NCBI GenBank assembly: GCA_037157565.1
Contig: JAZHRO010000002.1
Location: 36,166,501-36,230,500 of the forward strand
DNA length: 64,000 nucleotides
Source: Thalassia testudinum
Lineage: Eukaryota; Streptophyta; Magnoliopsida; Alismatales; Hydrocharitaceae
Direction of reading: 5' to 3'
In this document: piece by piece, positions 10,674-22,515 of the stretch
How the letters are laid out: the number at the start of each line of letters is the position of its first letter
Position numbering within the stretch: the first letter of the stretch is position 1
The notes under the pieces: generated by a model
The model's database searches: none
Told to the model about the DNA's origin: nothing
The model's input: only the letters and a program-made list of their open reading frames with translations
Program-made: the position numbers and the translations under genes

Positions 10674-12371
10674 AAGGTGTTAAACTTAGCAAATCTATCC
10701 TTGTATATAGTTGTTTTACCCTTTCTTGTTTTCACCTTTCTTGTCTAGGTGTCTACCCTTGCATTTTTAGCATACATTGCATTGTCACATATGTCATGCA
10801 TTTCACTTCCTAGCCTGACTTTCCACTCTGATCTTGTATTGGAGTTGAAGTCCGCACAAAGATTTTATCTCCTCATTTCGACTTCCTTCCGTTACGCAAT
10901 CTAGGATAGTGAAAAGCAGAGCATGCATTTGCATCCAACCTATTCATTCAATGAGGACATTGCATCCTTTAAGCATGGGGGGGTGTAAATGGTGAACCAT
11001 TCAACTGAAATGCAAGTGTAGACACACCTATAGTTTATATAGTATAGTATTATCAAAAATACAAAAAAAATTGAAATATTTTGAAAAATTGTGAAAAAAA
11101 AATTACAAAGATAAAAATACAAAAAAATGGCAAAACACAAAAACTCCAAAAATACAATATGGGACATGCACTCTATTGCTAAGGGAGAACTCCATCTTAA
11201 GGAGAGGGAAAGGAATTTGAAAGAAAAATAAGTATTTAACTATGATCTTCTAGCTGAAAACAAAAATAGAATAAGTGTTTTTGGATATTCAACCTTTGCT
11301 GGTTAGACTTTCTGGGCCACTGTAGTTTGACTTGTTTAGGCTTTGGCTTAATACACTTCAAGTCTTAACAAGATAGACCACGATCTCTCCTAACTTTAGG
11401 ACGTATTCTTGTACCTGAGTCACCAGTACAGGATTCGCTGGTTTGCTTTGACTTAGGAGTCTAAGTAACCTTGGTTTACACTACACAGTGTTGGGAAAAA
11501 CCTTGTGAATTTGAAATTCAACCCTAGTATTTATTAGGGAAGGTGGAGTCCTTACCTGTGCGTGTAGGTAGATTCTTTGTCCTAGTCTTTAGTCTTGTGT
11601 CTAGGAGAAGCTCTTTCCACCAAAGAACTCACCCACCAAATAAGTGTGCTTTACCAAATAAAGTTGTCGGAGACATACTAACAGAAAAAAAAAGAGAAGA
11701 AAAAAATAGAAAAAGTCAAAAAGAATTTTTCATAAAAAGACATTCTTTTGAATAAGTCAAGTATGTTCTCTAAGTCTTGTTTATACAAAAAAAAAAAATT
11801 CCACCAAAAATGTTTTTACGGTTCAATACAAATACCCTGTTCCACCAAATATTCTTTGAGCCACAAACACAATAAGAGTTGGGTTTGGGTATTCCTCGTT
11901 TCTTGAGACTCAATCCCATGAGTTGAAGCTAGGACTAACCTGGACTTAAAAAGAAGTGAAGCCCTGAGATTGAGTTTTAAAATTCACCTAGTTAGTCCTG
12001 ACTTATCATAAAGCACAGCCATAACCTCTTATTCTGAGTCTCTGTAAAACCTCCTAAGTCCTGGAATTCGACTTAAGGTTTAAATATCAAGAGTCTTTGT
12101 TAGTCGAGAGATCGTTTATGTCATATAAGTCTTGAGTTCTGGTCAGTCTTCCCAAGCAATAAGGTTCTCATAATGTCCAGACATAAACACAGTTGGTTTA
12201 TTAGAAAATCTTTTTAGCTTAAAGATCATCTTTAAACATTTAACTTTATGAGAAAAGAAAGAAAAGAGAAAGAAGATATCTCAACACACTTACCCTGCTG
12301 ATGCCTAATTGCTATGCACTTTAATGAATTGTTTGCTAAGGGATTAGCAAAACCTAAACATGAGGGTATGA
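10674..12371 (+). other. Athila F1 3' non-coding region
   Basis: No gene is visible. The region starts with GAAGGTGTTAAACTTAGC and is shared over about 950 bp with F2 (52960-53934). It includes a conserved box (GAGGACATTGCAT followed by a G run at 10977-10983 and GGTGTAAATGGTGAA), which resembles the purine tract found after pol in Athila/Tat elements. Further on, CCACCAAA recurs near 11619, 11631, 11800 and 11842. A-rich stretches occur near 11680-11810. The region ends at ACATGAGGGTA directly before LTR H, a possible polypurine tract. Confidence 0.6.
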
Positions 12372-15300
12372 TGAGTGGCTACTCATCATAGCTAAAAAGC
12401 TAAAGTTAAGCTAGAAACTGGGTTAAACAATACCAAATTAACACATAAAAAGGGTTAAGTGTGGGAATCAAACAAAAAGACCTACAACATTAATTCTGTG
12501 TTAAAATTTTATAATTAGGTCATAAAATGAGATATTCTTGAGAAAAAGGTCAAATGATGATTCAAGTGTAAATTGAACACACAAACAAGTTTAAAAGTTC
12601 AAATCAAAAGTGCAATTAACTTCCTAAATGTTCAATTAAGCATATAGAAAAACTTGAAGGCATTTAGACATCATTAAGGCCTTGAAATTTAGGATTTACA
12701 TTTAGGTCCTTTATGCATTACATTTCCTTCATTAGAAAACTTACTAGGACCTATTTGTAACCTACAGGGACCTTTCTGTAAGCCGTTAGGGACCATTCGG
12801 TTACATATTCTTACCACTTAAGGGCCTGCATGCTAATTTTCTACCCCTTCGTAAAAGGGCTCACCCTGCAAATTCACCATTAGAACTCAGTGCCTGAAGC
12901 CTCTGCGCGTGCACTGTAGCCGCGAAGAACACGCGCGCCATCTGGACCATCCATTCGCACTTGATCTCGATCTGCAGCTTGATTTGATTCGAAGCTTCGC
13001 GCGAATCGACGCGTGTGCTCACCACTACCCCCAGATCCCATCCTATGGTCAAATTTTTAATTGGTAGTTGCGCACGCTCGCTCCTCTCATCACCGCTACC
13101 CATGCCCTCTACACCTAATTTCACTTGCGTGGTGATCTGAATCACTTGATTGGCTACTTAACCAGCTCCCTGGTTGCGCGTGCAAAGGATCGCTCCCTCC
13201 TACATTCTTAGCGATCATTCTTCCACTCTAGCCACCCCTCCCCATCGATCCCCAGATTTCACAGCCACCGATTGTGAATTCTTCGACTTCTCTCCAACTC
13301 TCCTTGTCGCTAAGGATGACGTATGCCTAAGGACGACCCATATGCTTCACTAGAAGGTTTTTCCCCTCCGCTGGAGTCCATCTCCCTCCGTTCTTCCTCC
13401 TTAGCCACCAGTTAAGGATCCACATGACTCATTCTTCCTGTTAGAATAGTTTTACTGCTTTGTAGGTTAGCTGTAGCTGTAGTTAAATAGGTTAGATGTA
13501 GAATTAGAGTTTGCATTAGTGATTAATCTGCTGTTCTGATTAGTTTAGCATTAGGAGTAGATTTAGAATTAGAACCTCCCCTCACCTCCTCAGATCATTC
13601 CAGATCAGAGGAGACATTTTCACATTGTCACTGATCATGAATTTTCTTCCTCTCCATATTTTCCATATCGCTTCTGGTTCCTGCAATTTATTTCTTGCAA
13701 TTCACCCACTCAATAGACTTAATTTCATATCTGATTGGTTTCCAATATCAGATCTGAAATTAGCATCGAAAATCACATTAGGGGCTTCTCATTCATCCCA
13801 TTTTTATCACAAAAGCCCCTGATCTGAGCTAAAATGGAACCTGTTTGCCGGATCTTCTTGGAATTCAGATTTTAAAGATTTTCAGTTATTTGAGATTTGA
13901 ATGCTTTGATTCAGCAAACTGAAACTGTCTGATTGCAATTCACTATTGGCTGGGAATCTGAGGTGATTCTGAGATCAGAATTCACCTCAGATGACCCATA
14001 ATGTGATTTGAGTTGTTGTGAGGAATATAATGTCTTGAATGCACGGCTGAGTGATTGAAAATCACTTAGTTGATTTGAGACTCTACTGTGCATCTTTTAT
14101 TTGTTTTAGGACAATTCTGATTTTCTAACCTAAGGAATTTTCCCTATTCCTTAGGGTTCTAGAGTTCTGGGATTTGAATTTGTGTTTTAAGTGGTCTGAT
14201 TTCACTCTTTCTACATGCTGTCTATGTCATTATAAAGATGCTAGATCAGTTTTCTTTTAGAACTGATTTGATAAGATTTTATCGACAAGGGGTTTTGAGT
14301 TTGGTTTGCATTCCTGAATGATTTTTATAAGAATTGAAACCCTTGTCATATGGTGTTTATAGTGATTTCTTTTTGTGTGAGCAAATCCTAGATTTATATC
14401 AAAGTGCTGTAGTTACAGCTACATTTCCCCCTTGAGTATTCTCCTAATTATTTCTTCTATACCCTTGATAATGTCCTTTTGAATCTGATCTGGGATAGAA
14501 GTAACTAATTCAGGAATTGCTTAGCTGGAGTTTACTCATGTCCTAGCTGTAGATTGAATTCTTTGAAGTCTGTCTCGACTGCAGTAGCGATTAAGACATC
14601 TGAAAAAGAATTCAGTCGGTTGCAGTGATTGAAGTTGGCAACCTCAGCTGTTGTCTTTGATTGCTGGACTTTAGTTTTGCTGGATTTCCAACAATGAGTT
14701 CAACAGCTGCTGATTCTGCTGCTTGTTTTCAGTTTCTGTTGCAAGCAGTTTCTGATCTGAGAATTCTGGGATAGTAGCTTAGATTTAAGTCTTGTAATTG
14801 GCTGGCTTGTATATAATGATGTATTGAATGTTATACAAGCTTTCATGTATTTTCAATTCATGTTTAACATTATTTGAATGCTTGTACCTTTATTTTTAAT
14901 TCCTTGTCAGCTAACTGTTAAGCCTAACTGTCCATTTAGTGTAATTAATTAAAATATACATTGATTTGCATGCTTAATTGCATACATACCTTTCATATAT
15001 CATACTGAATGTGTTCAAGGCAATCCACTGCCTTTCCAGATACTATAGGTCCCATTCTAGCCTTTAAGATTCATTAAAAAACCCTTAAAAGGCTTGGATG
15101 AGTAAGATTTGGAATTCAATAAAAATTAGATAAAAACCTTTAAAAAAAATAAAATAAACTGTCTGATTGAAGATTAGGTATTTTTTTAAATGTATACTAA
15201 GTTTCATGGTAATCTGAACCCCCAGCTTGGTAGAATATACCAGTCGATGGTTCTATATACCATGAAACTTAATAAAAGAAACAAAACATAAAAAAATCAA

Positions 15301-17332
15301 AAACATCTCTTGTTCCTCATCCATTTCTTTCCATCTCTTCTCCTACCTCCATAAAAGACATAAAACTCATAAAAAGCTGAAAAAACTCAAAAACACCTAA
15401 AAATCCTTTATATAGTCTGTATATAAGTGTATATATAAGCTATATTGTAAAGCTTATTTATCTAGAATGTAAACTATACATATATAGAAATTAAATAACT
15501 TATGTATATATTATAATATATAAATTAAGTATTTAGGTTAGATTACACTGTATATAACTAAATTAAATAACTATTTATTAATTAAACTAACTTATATGTA
15601 CTATTAGGCTATATAAATTAGTAAACACTATAAATGACCATATTAAGTTATAATACTGTATATACGTATTTATATGTATATAATAAACATATTTAACCCT
15701 GTTCCATAATTTAATTGTATATATAGAATAAATACTTAATTTATTAAGTTAATAGTTAAGTTATGAGATTGAATTAAAATAAATTAGTAATTTAAGTTAA
15801 AACTAAGTTAACTTATACTGTACATTTATACTAATATATTTTAAGTAATTTAAGCTAATTTAAGTATATTTATATTGTATTCTACTATTTAAATGTAAAC
15901 AAAATCGAAATAAAACTCATAAAATATAATAAAAATATTTATTAAATACTTTAACATATATACTAACTCTGTCTAAGGTCAATTTGACTATTTATTAACT
16001 AATTTATACGTAATTAAGGAATAAAACTCAAAACTCATTATGTATAAACTGTAGACTTTACTGAATTTATTTATATAGTACATATAATTAAAATTATAAA
16101 TTAATTGTACATTTGTATAGTACTATGTAAATACTTTATTATTCTATAATTTATTTTTATTTTATAATAAATTATGGCCCTCGAATTGAGGGCCAAAATT
16201 ATGAAATTAACGCTGCTGTGCGTTGGAATTCCAGCGCAGACTCGTGCCCAGTTAGTGCCATATCAGGTATGTTAGAGTGCTCGTAGCGCTATTTTAAATT
16301 GTGTTGTAGGCAGTTCAGTCGTCATGCGCTCGACGCACAACAACCGAACATACCCATTGCTGCTGACCCAATTATGAGCATTTATGATCTGAGCATTGTG
16401 ATGATATTTGAATTGTGTGTGGGTCGGGGGTCGGTTACTGTGGTAGGGCTCGATTAAGCCCAGTTAAGAACATAAAGCATGATTAATATGCCTAATTAAC
16501 GAACTAGGGTCGCACTTAGTAGAGGTCTGGTACCACCCGATCCTCGGGTGCTATGTATCCCTCGAATGGTGTGCTCGCCAACTAAAAACCAATTTTTGCT
16601 AAATAAAAGCCCTAATGACTGAACTCAGGAAGACAACTAAGTGTTAACAAAGAAGAGAAGCTTAATAGAAAAAATCATCTCTAAGTATTGGCCGGAGATA
16701 ACGTGAGGAAGCATATACGTATAAGCAGTATCGCTATGCATATGTATATAAATAACTTCGTAGCTTTACTGATAGAGTAAACCGTCGCTAAAGATAAAAT
16801 AAGTGTTGCTATAGACCCTAGTTTCTGCCTTAGATTTTGTAAATAGTTTTTCTCGGATTTAGCGACATTTATATCTGTCACTGTAGATGTTATATAAGTT
16901 ATTGCATATGTTAGTATATTAAGTTAAGTTAGTTTAGTATGTATTATTACTTAATATTGTATACATAGGTAAGTATTAGTAAGATGACTTATAAATAGAT
17001 AGTATAGAGTATATGTAGGTATTGTTTGATGCTTGTTTGTAATTAGTGTTTGCAAGCATTTCATTGATTCTTTTTTATACATAATTAAACCATTAATGAA
17101 TTAATTAATTAATTCATTCTTTATTGTACATAAAAACTGATCTTTTTGGAATTAAAGAATAATCTTGGACTTAGAGAGTGATGTATATCAATAACTGCCT
17201 CCCAGTGAATGACCTAGAATAAATCAGTAAAAATTAAGTAAATAAATAAAATGGATGCGATAACGATTTGTATTTATGACACATACTATAACAACGACGA
17301 TATTTTTATACAAACCGTGATCGATCGTTTCA
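12372..17332 (+). mobile_element. LTR H, probable 3' LTR of Athila F1 (about 5 kb)
   Basis: It starts TGATGAGTGGCTACTCATCA, a terminal hairpin, directly after the F1 3' region. About 330 bp in it has a repeated AGGTCC/GGGACC segment (ACATTTAGGTCC near 12700) also seen in LTR family C. Its 3' part near 17180-17330 aligns by eye with the inner end of C1 (TGCCTCCCA followed by a TGAA stretch) and ends near TCGTTTCACA. Between them lie a GC-richer block (12840-13450) and an AT-rich block (15380-16180). The ORFs are short and unconvincing. The left end is solid; the right end is placed by similarity and could be a few bases off. The unusual length may include unseen small insertions. Confidence 0.55.
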
Positions 17333-17348
17333 CATTTGGGCACAAATA

Positions 17349-17609
17349 TTTTCTTATGCCAATTTTGATTGTGCAACAACTACTTTAACAAGCTGGCACC
17401 TAGTGGTTACCGTATGTTCTCTTCATATTGCATTGTGGATGAAGTTATTTGAGCATAAACCTTTTGATAGAAGAAATGTGATGGGCTTTGGCATTCTAAA
17501 TGGAATATCCATTGGCTTCTTGAATTTATGTTTAGGGTTCAATTCTGTTGGTTTCTATCGTGTACCAGCTTTTCCTTATCCTTGTGATCCATTTGTAAAA
17601 TGTTTTTAA
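17349..17609 (+). pseudogene. Fragment of a nucleotide-sugar (UDP-xylose type) transporter
   Basis: The reading TTLTSWHLVVTVCSLHIAL, then KLFEHKPFDRRNVMGFGILN and GISIGFLNLCLGFNSVGFY, matches the conserved N-terminal exon of plant UXT-type transporters (drug/metabolite transporter superfamily, triose-phosphate translocator branch). Those proteins carry UDP-xylose into Golgi or ER. Only about 75 residues, covering roughly two membrane segments, are present. After GFY the similarity stops, near where such genes are often spliced, and a stop follows at 17607. No promoter or further exons are seen nearby. The location 230 bp from CACTA subterminal repeats suggests a fragment captured by the transposon. 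The alternative is a relic of a local gene. Confidence 0.75.
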
Positions 17610-18221
17610 GGTCACTATTGGAGTTAATGAGAGAGATATCATAGTTGGAAGTATGTGAATCTAAAACGTAGTTGTATGTGATGCATTAGCTTTTTGTAGT
17701 CAAATGGCTGATTGTCTATCCCTTGTTGAGTTGAAATAGATAACCTGATGTAGATAGAAAAATCGTGATCAAAGATAAAAAATGGCTGATTGACAAGAAG
17801 ATGGATAGGAACCTAATGGGATTAATGTTCTTGTTTTAAGAGACCTTTGGTCACGGTTTATAAACTGTGACCAAAGAGAACTTGCGGTGACGGCTTGTTA
17901 GCCATGACCAAAAGTAGCCTTCGGTGACGGTGGCCCCTTTGGTGACGGTTAGGGAACCGTGACCAAAGGAATCCTCTTTCTTCCTTGCCAAACATTGGTC
18001 ATGGTTAATAACCGTGACCAAAGCTTTTTGTTTGATCAGGGTTCTGCAATTGTGACTAAAAGTCTTTGGTCACCATTTATAACCATGACCAAAGCAATTG
18101 AACTTAGCTAACGGTGGGGGCTTTAGTGACAGTTTTCTGCGGAACCGTCACCAATGACCCTTCCGCAACGCAACTTTTGCTGACGCTAATTGGTGACGGT
18201 TTTTAACTGTGACCAAAACCC

Positions 18222-18236
18222 TTCTTTGTTGTAGTG
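18222..18236 (-). repeat. Terminal inverted repeat of the CACTA element
   Basis: On the minus strand it reads CACTACAACAAAGAA, the canonical CACTA terminus. The three bases outside are TAA; the partner duplication cannot be checked because the left end is missing. Confidence 0.75.
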
Positions 18237-19454
18237 TAAGGTTTTGAAATATGAATCATTTGAGAGAATTTCTAATGAGAACAAGAGTTATCCCAAAGTC
18301 GGGAAGATACTTCACTTGTCCTAGAAAAGTATAATGTAGGCTCTTTTAGAAAACTTTTGAGAAGATTAAAAATTCTAGCAATCTATTTTTCTTATCATTT
18401 TTTCTTCTTTCCCTTTAATCCACATAGCATTTTCCTTTTCTCTTTAGTCTGCTTAAGCAACTTCATCTATAAGCATATGCTTAGTAAGATATTACTCCAC
18501 ACATATGTAGCAACAAAAGTTATAATATGCCAAAGAAGTATACACGTAGAAAAAAGTAAAAATCACAATAAAGTATAACTACAGGCAATTTGATCATCAA
18601 GTGTAATCTAGGTGAAAGAGTTTTTCCCATAATCAAAATTATGATAATGAGTGTATAGCATTCACGCGCTAACATTTTATTTTATGGCCTATACTGACTT
18701 GGTCTCGTTTCACTATTATTGCTTGATAAAATTTTCGACAAGTAAGTAAAATCTTAGTAGAGAAAAAAAAAAATGCAGATGTAAAGCTATCACAATATTT
18801 TACACAAATATTTTATTAACAAGGATCATGATAGCATATAAACAACCTTATACTTTTAGGAGATTTCTACTGTTGTACTAGAGTTTTTGGGGCTTTCATC
18901 TAGCCACCTGTATGTTGAAACTTCCCTTTCCCCCATCCCAACTCATCATTTAGCACGGAAGTGTAACTTTAGGCCAATGAGAGATCATCATTTCCTAAAT
19001 TAAATTGTGATAACTTTGTCCTTGTTGCTTGCAAATAATCATTCAATAACCATAGGTAAAATATCTAGTTGAATTAATATTTTGTCAAGTTCGAGGGCCT
19101 TTTCCTTGGTCAAGGATTCCCCATAACACATATATCAACATGATATAAGAACTTATAAATTTGGTAGATGCATGTTGTGTGCACTAAAAGATTCAAGAAG
19201 AAATTTATTACCCAAAAAGGAAAGGAATAGAGAGAATAAATGCCACAATTTTGTAAAATAAATGATAAAGAAGTGGGGCAATCTTTCAATTTATATAGAT
19301 TGTTATCTAATATAAAGTTGATAACATTTTGGCTTATAACAAATGTATTTTAATATTTTTTCAAAAAAAAAGAGTAATATTTTGGTGTAAAACAGGTACA
19401 ATTAATACGACTATAATTTATTAACATTACAAAAAAATATCATCATAGAGGACT
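18237..19454. other. AT-rich sequence, no feature recognised
   Basis: No ORF with recognisable motifs, no LTR ends and no RNA gene were seen. It may be flanking host DNA or an old unrecognisable repeat. Confidence 0.4.
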
Positions 19455-22400
19455 TGTCATGCCCCGATAAACCTTCTCGGCAAGTTAGGAATGGATTATT
19501 GAGGGTGCAAGCAGAAAAATGGCCTAGCAGTGAGGCAATTAGGGCTAAACGCATAGTTCATTCAAACGGTACAATTTTGAGTGGTAAATTCTATGGAGTC
19601 AAGGGTTTAATTCTATAGAAAATTTGGTAGAGTTTCCCCTCTTTACAGGATATTTTTCGAACTCCTGTACCTATAGTAAAAACCTGTGCATGCATACAAG
19701 AAAATATACGGTGGGTACACCCCACCATGACGAACAGTAAAACATGAAAAATAGATGGAAAACAAAAATCAAGTCATTCACATAGCATAATCATTTTTAC
19801 CAAGAACCTACAACTATACCTCTTTAAAAGTCTGACGTCATAATAAAAGCCACACTATATAGTACGTCATTCACCACCAAAATATATACAGATTTCCATT
19901 GTCCATACTTATATACATATATACATATACATACATGTACAAGTGTTGTTCCCTTCTTACATCACAAAATGCTATCATCTAAGAGAGAGACTACAAAAGA
20001 AGAGCCCACATCAGCTATCACAAAAAGGAGGTGGCTAGAATAACTAGGGCCTAAAGCGAGGAAGAAGAAACAGGGAGACCGACCACCCAAAAGTCCTCCC
20101 AGGTTTTCTTGGGTCGAAAACCTACAAAATAGATTGCCTGCCCTAGCTGGCAGGTAGCCTCCACAAACTCCGCAGCAACAACTTGAAGGGACTCAGTAGG
20201 TGGGTCCACCCACCTTCCCAGGTAACGTGCTTCCGTTATCGCCCTCTCCAAGCATATGAGTGTCATCACAAATAGTTGATCCACCATCGCTAGGTGTCGG
20301 CACTGCTTGTGGATGAGGCGGAATTTGCTGGCCCAGGGTATTGGAACCTAAAATGGGTCTCAATAATAGGGATGAGCTAAGCAGCTCGGTAGGGAGCAAA
20401 CTACATGTAAAGCCTAGCAAAAGAAGTAATATAGGGGTTTTATACATTACCAGCCACTTTTTAATCCAAATTCTCACCTTAGGTTCTTAGCATGATTTAT
20501 TTTGGTTCTAACATTCATTCCCTTACTTGTCACATGAGTTAGATCTGGTAAATCGTCCCTCTCTACTAGAGGAGATCCCTTAAATCCTCGCCTGATTGCC
20601 TCTCCTTGATCGAGGGAGAGGCTAGCAGAACGAGGTATCCTTGCGAAAGGCATACTCTCTCTCGACTTATCGAGAACATTGCTGACCTCAATCAAAAGAG
20701 TCAGGCCTCTTGGGAGCTACCCAGGCCAGTGCCTCACGTTAGCGAAGAGTAAGCTTTATTCGCCTTCAATGAGGCCTAGTTGTAAATTATTCAGATCGTA
20801 TTGCAGGGTCAGTCAGAATTGTCAGGTCACACCATCGCTCCTGCTAGGAACATAGCCTCCAGGTGTGCCCTCTTAGTCCACCATCGAACGAGATCTCAAC
20901 CAGGCCCAACACGGTAACCCAACAACCTTTGCACATGCGGGTGGCCAGTGAGCCTCTTGCTCGAGTACCCTCGCATCGAGTCGGATTTAGGTATGTTCAA
21001 GTACCTTCAACTGATGATGGCCCATGGCTCGCCACCACACCTAGGGACTCTCCAAGTCCTAAGGTAGATCTTTAGGTAGCTCCTAGTTATCGCATTATCT
21101 CAGGTCTCCCTCCTGAGTAGTGAACTCGAGGTTCACCAAGTCTAGGGCACAACCTTACGAGCCCACCTAATAGACCTACTAGATTTTTATTTCATTTGGT
21201 TCCATGTCTGGAACAACATCCTAAAGACCTAGTGAATTACCTAGGGTCTGACTGCAGACCTTAGAATCCAAGCGGTTCTTCATTTAGACTCTATAAGAGC
21301 CAACAATTTCATGTGTTTCATATTCACTTTACACTTAGTTCATTTATTCAGGTTCCATTCATACCCTCCCGAGATTGATTTATCACCTTCTTTATGTGGG
21401 ATCTCCTAGGTATTTTGCATATTTAAAACTCTTCTTAATTTAACATCTCATATCAAGGCTTGCATGTTTCCACATTTGCCCTTGAAATGAAGCAGAATCA
21501 TGATCACTTAGGCCAGTACTGGTACTGATTGTTAGTGCCGATATTGGGCTAGTTCGATCCCCAACTAAAGTAGAATGATGACCACTTGGGCTAGTACTGG
21601 TACTGATCTCCGGTACCGGTACTGGACCAATTCTGTATTGTGGCCCCCACAGGCCAGTACCGGTATTGATAGTTAGTACTGGTATTGGACCCGTCAGTCC
21701 CTTTTTTGAGTGTGTCATGGGGTCATAAGAACCATCCAGTACTGGTACTAAACATTGTTACCAGTACTAGCCGATTCCAGGCCCTGATGCAGCATGAGTT
21801 CAACCTTGTATCTCACCCTGAAACTTTTAGCTTTATACCTTTATGTTGAATCCATTATCCCGACAATGCTAGGTATAATACAAGCATTTAGTACCAAGTA
21901 AAACCTAGCAAGAAACATGAAAACAATTTCCAATTCTTCTAGCATGCCTCCAACCCTCTTACATACATAAATCCGAGGCATACATATACCATTACACCTC
22001 TAGCCACCATTGGCTTGAAATTCAAGGTGGCATTCAAAGAAAAAGTGTTAACATCCCTACCAGCTCTTGAGTAGCACACGCCTAAGCCCTTGGAGAAGGG
22101 TGTTGCACTATCTTCCTCTCCTTCTTCTTGTCCTCTTCGTCTATGCCACACCAAGAACAATCAGCAACAACCACCGTGCCATGGTGGGGAAGCCCAAGGG
22201 AGGAGAAATCGATGACCCTCCCTTCATTCTCCCTCTTCTTCCTTGCCAAACCGTGGAGCCAAAGGGCACTCGTGGCTTCCCAAGGAAGCCAAGGTGCCAA
22301 AATATCTAGAGGCTAATTTGCACTATACCCCCCTCCACTTAGTTGAGGGGCAAGTAAGTCCCTCAAACAACTTTTGTTACAAAGGGCCCCTCACTTACAA

Positions 22401-22515
22401 ATAAGTGTTGAAACTTAGGAAAAAAAAAAGAATGCTATGGGTTCATGAGTCCTTTAACTCATAAAGTATCCTACTTAATTGGGTTCAATTAGCCAGAATT
22501 TTCCAGATCACTACA
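19455..22515 (-). mobile_element. Candidate LTR I (3.1 kb)
   Basis: The plus strand begins TGTCATGCCCCGATAAACC and ends GATCACTACA, so on the minus strand it would run TGTAGTGATC...GGCATGACA. These are termini of the kind seen in chromovirus LTRs, and family E has similar ones (TGTTACGA...TCGTTACA). The composition is also LTR-like, without a recognisable protein. The flanking five bases (GGACT and GGGCA) do not match, so both ends are provisional. A cluster of CAGTACTGGTACTG palindromic motifs lies at about 21510-21775. Confidence 0.4.
21510..21775. repeat. Cluster of AGTACT/GGTACC palindromic motifs
   Basis: Variants of CCAGTACTGGTACTGA recur near 21512, 21591, 21609, 21655, 21674, 21738 and 21760, spaced irregularly from about 17 to 80 bp. 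The core units AGTACT and GGTACC are self-complementary. The cluster lies in the half of candidate LTR I that would be promoter-proximal. Confidence 0.7.

Larger units (their letters stand above)
17335..18236 (+). mobile_element. Right-hand part of a CACTA (En/Spm-type) transposon
   Basis: The stretch 17840-18236 contains at least five pairs of inverted TTTGGTCACGGTT / AACCGTGACCAAA motifs and ends in TTCTTTGTTGTAGTG, the inverse of the CACTACAACAAAG terminus of CACTA transposons. Such elements carry clustered subterminal motifs for transposase binding. No transposase is seen and the left end is not visible; LTR H appears to have replaced or entered it. An exon-like host gene fragment lies at 17349-17609 in the same unit. 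Confidence 0.7.

Noticed and set aside
10940..11167. Phe/Tyr-rich minus-strand ORF
   Set aside because: It is a reading of A-rich 3' non-coding sequence of F1; the F2 equivalent at 53244-53441 is equally low in complexity.
19455..22515. A firm solo-LTR call with target duplication
   Set aside because: Termini look right but the flanking five bases do not match, so it is kept only as a candidate.
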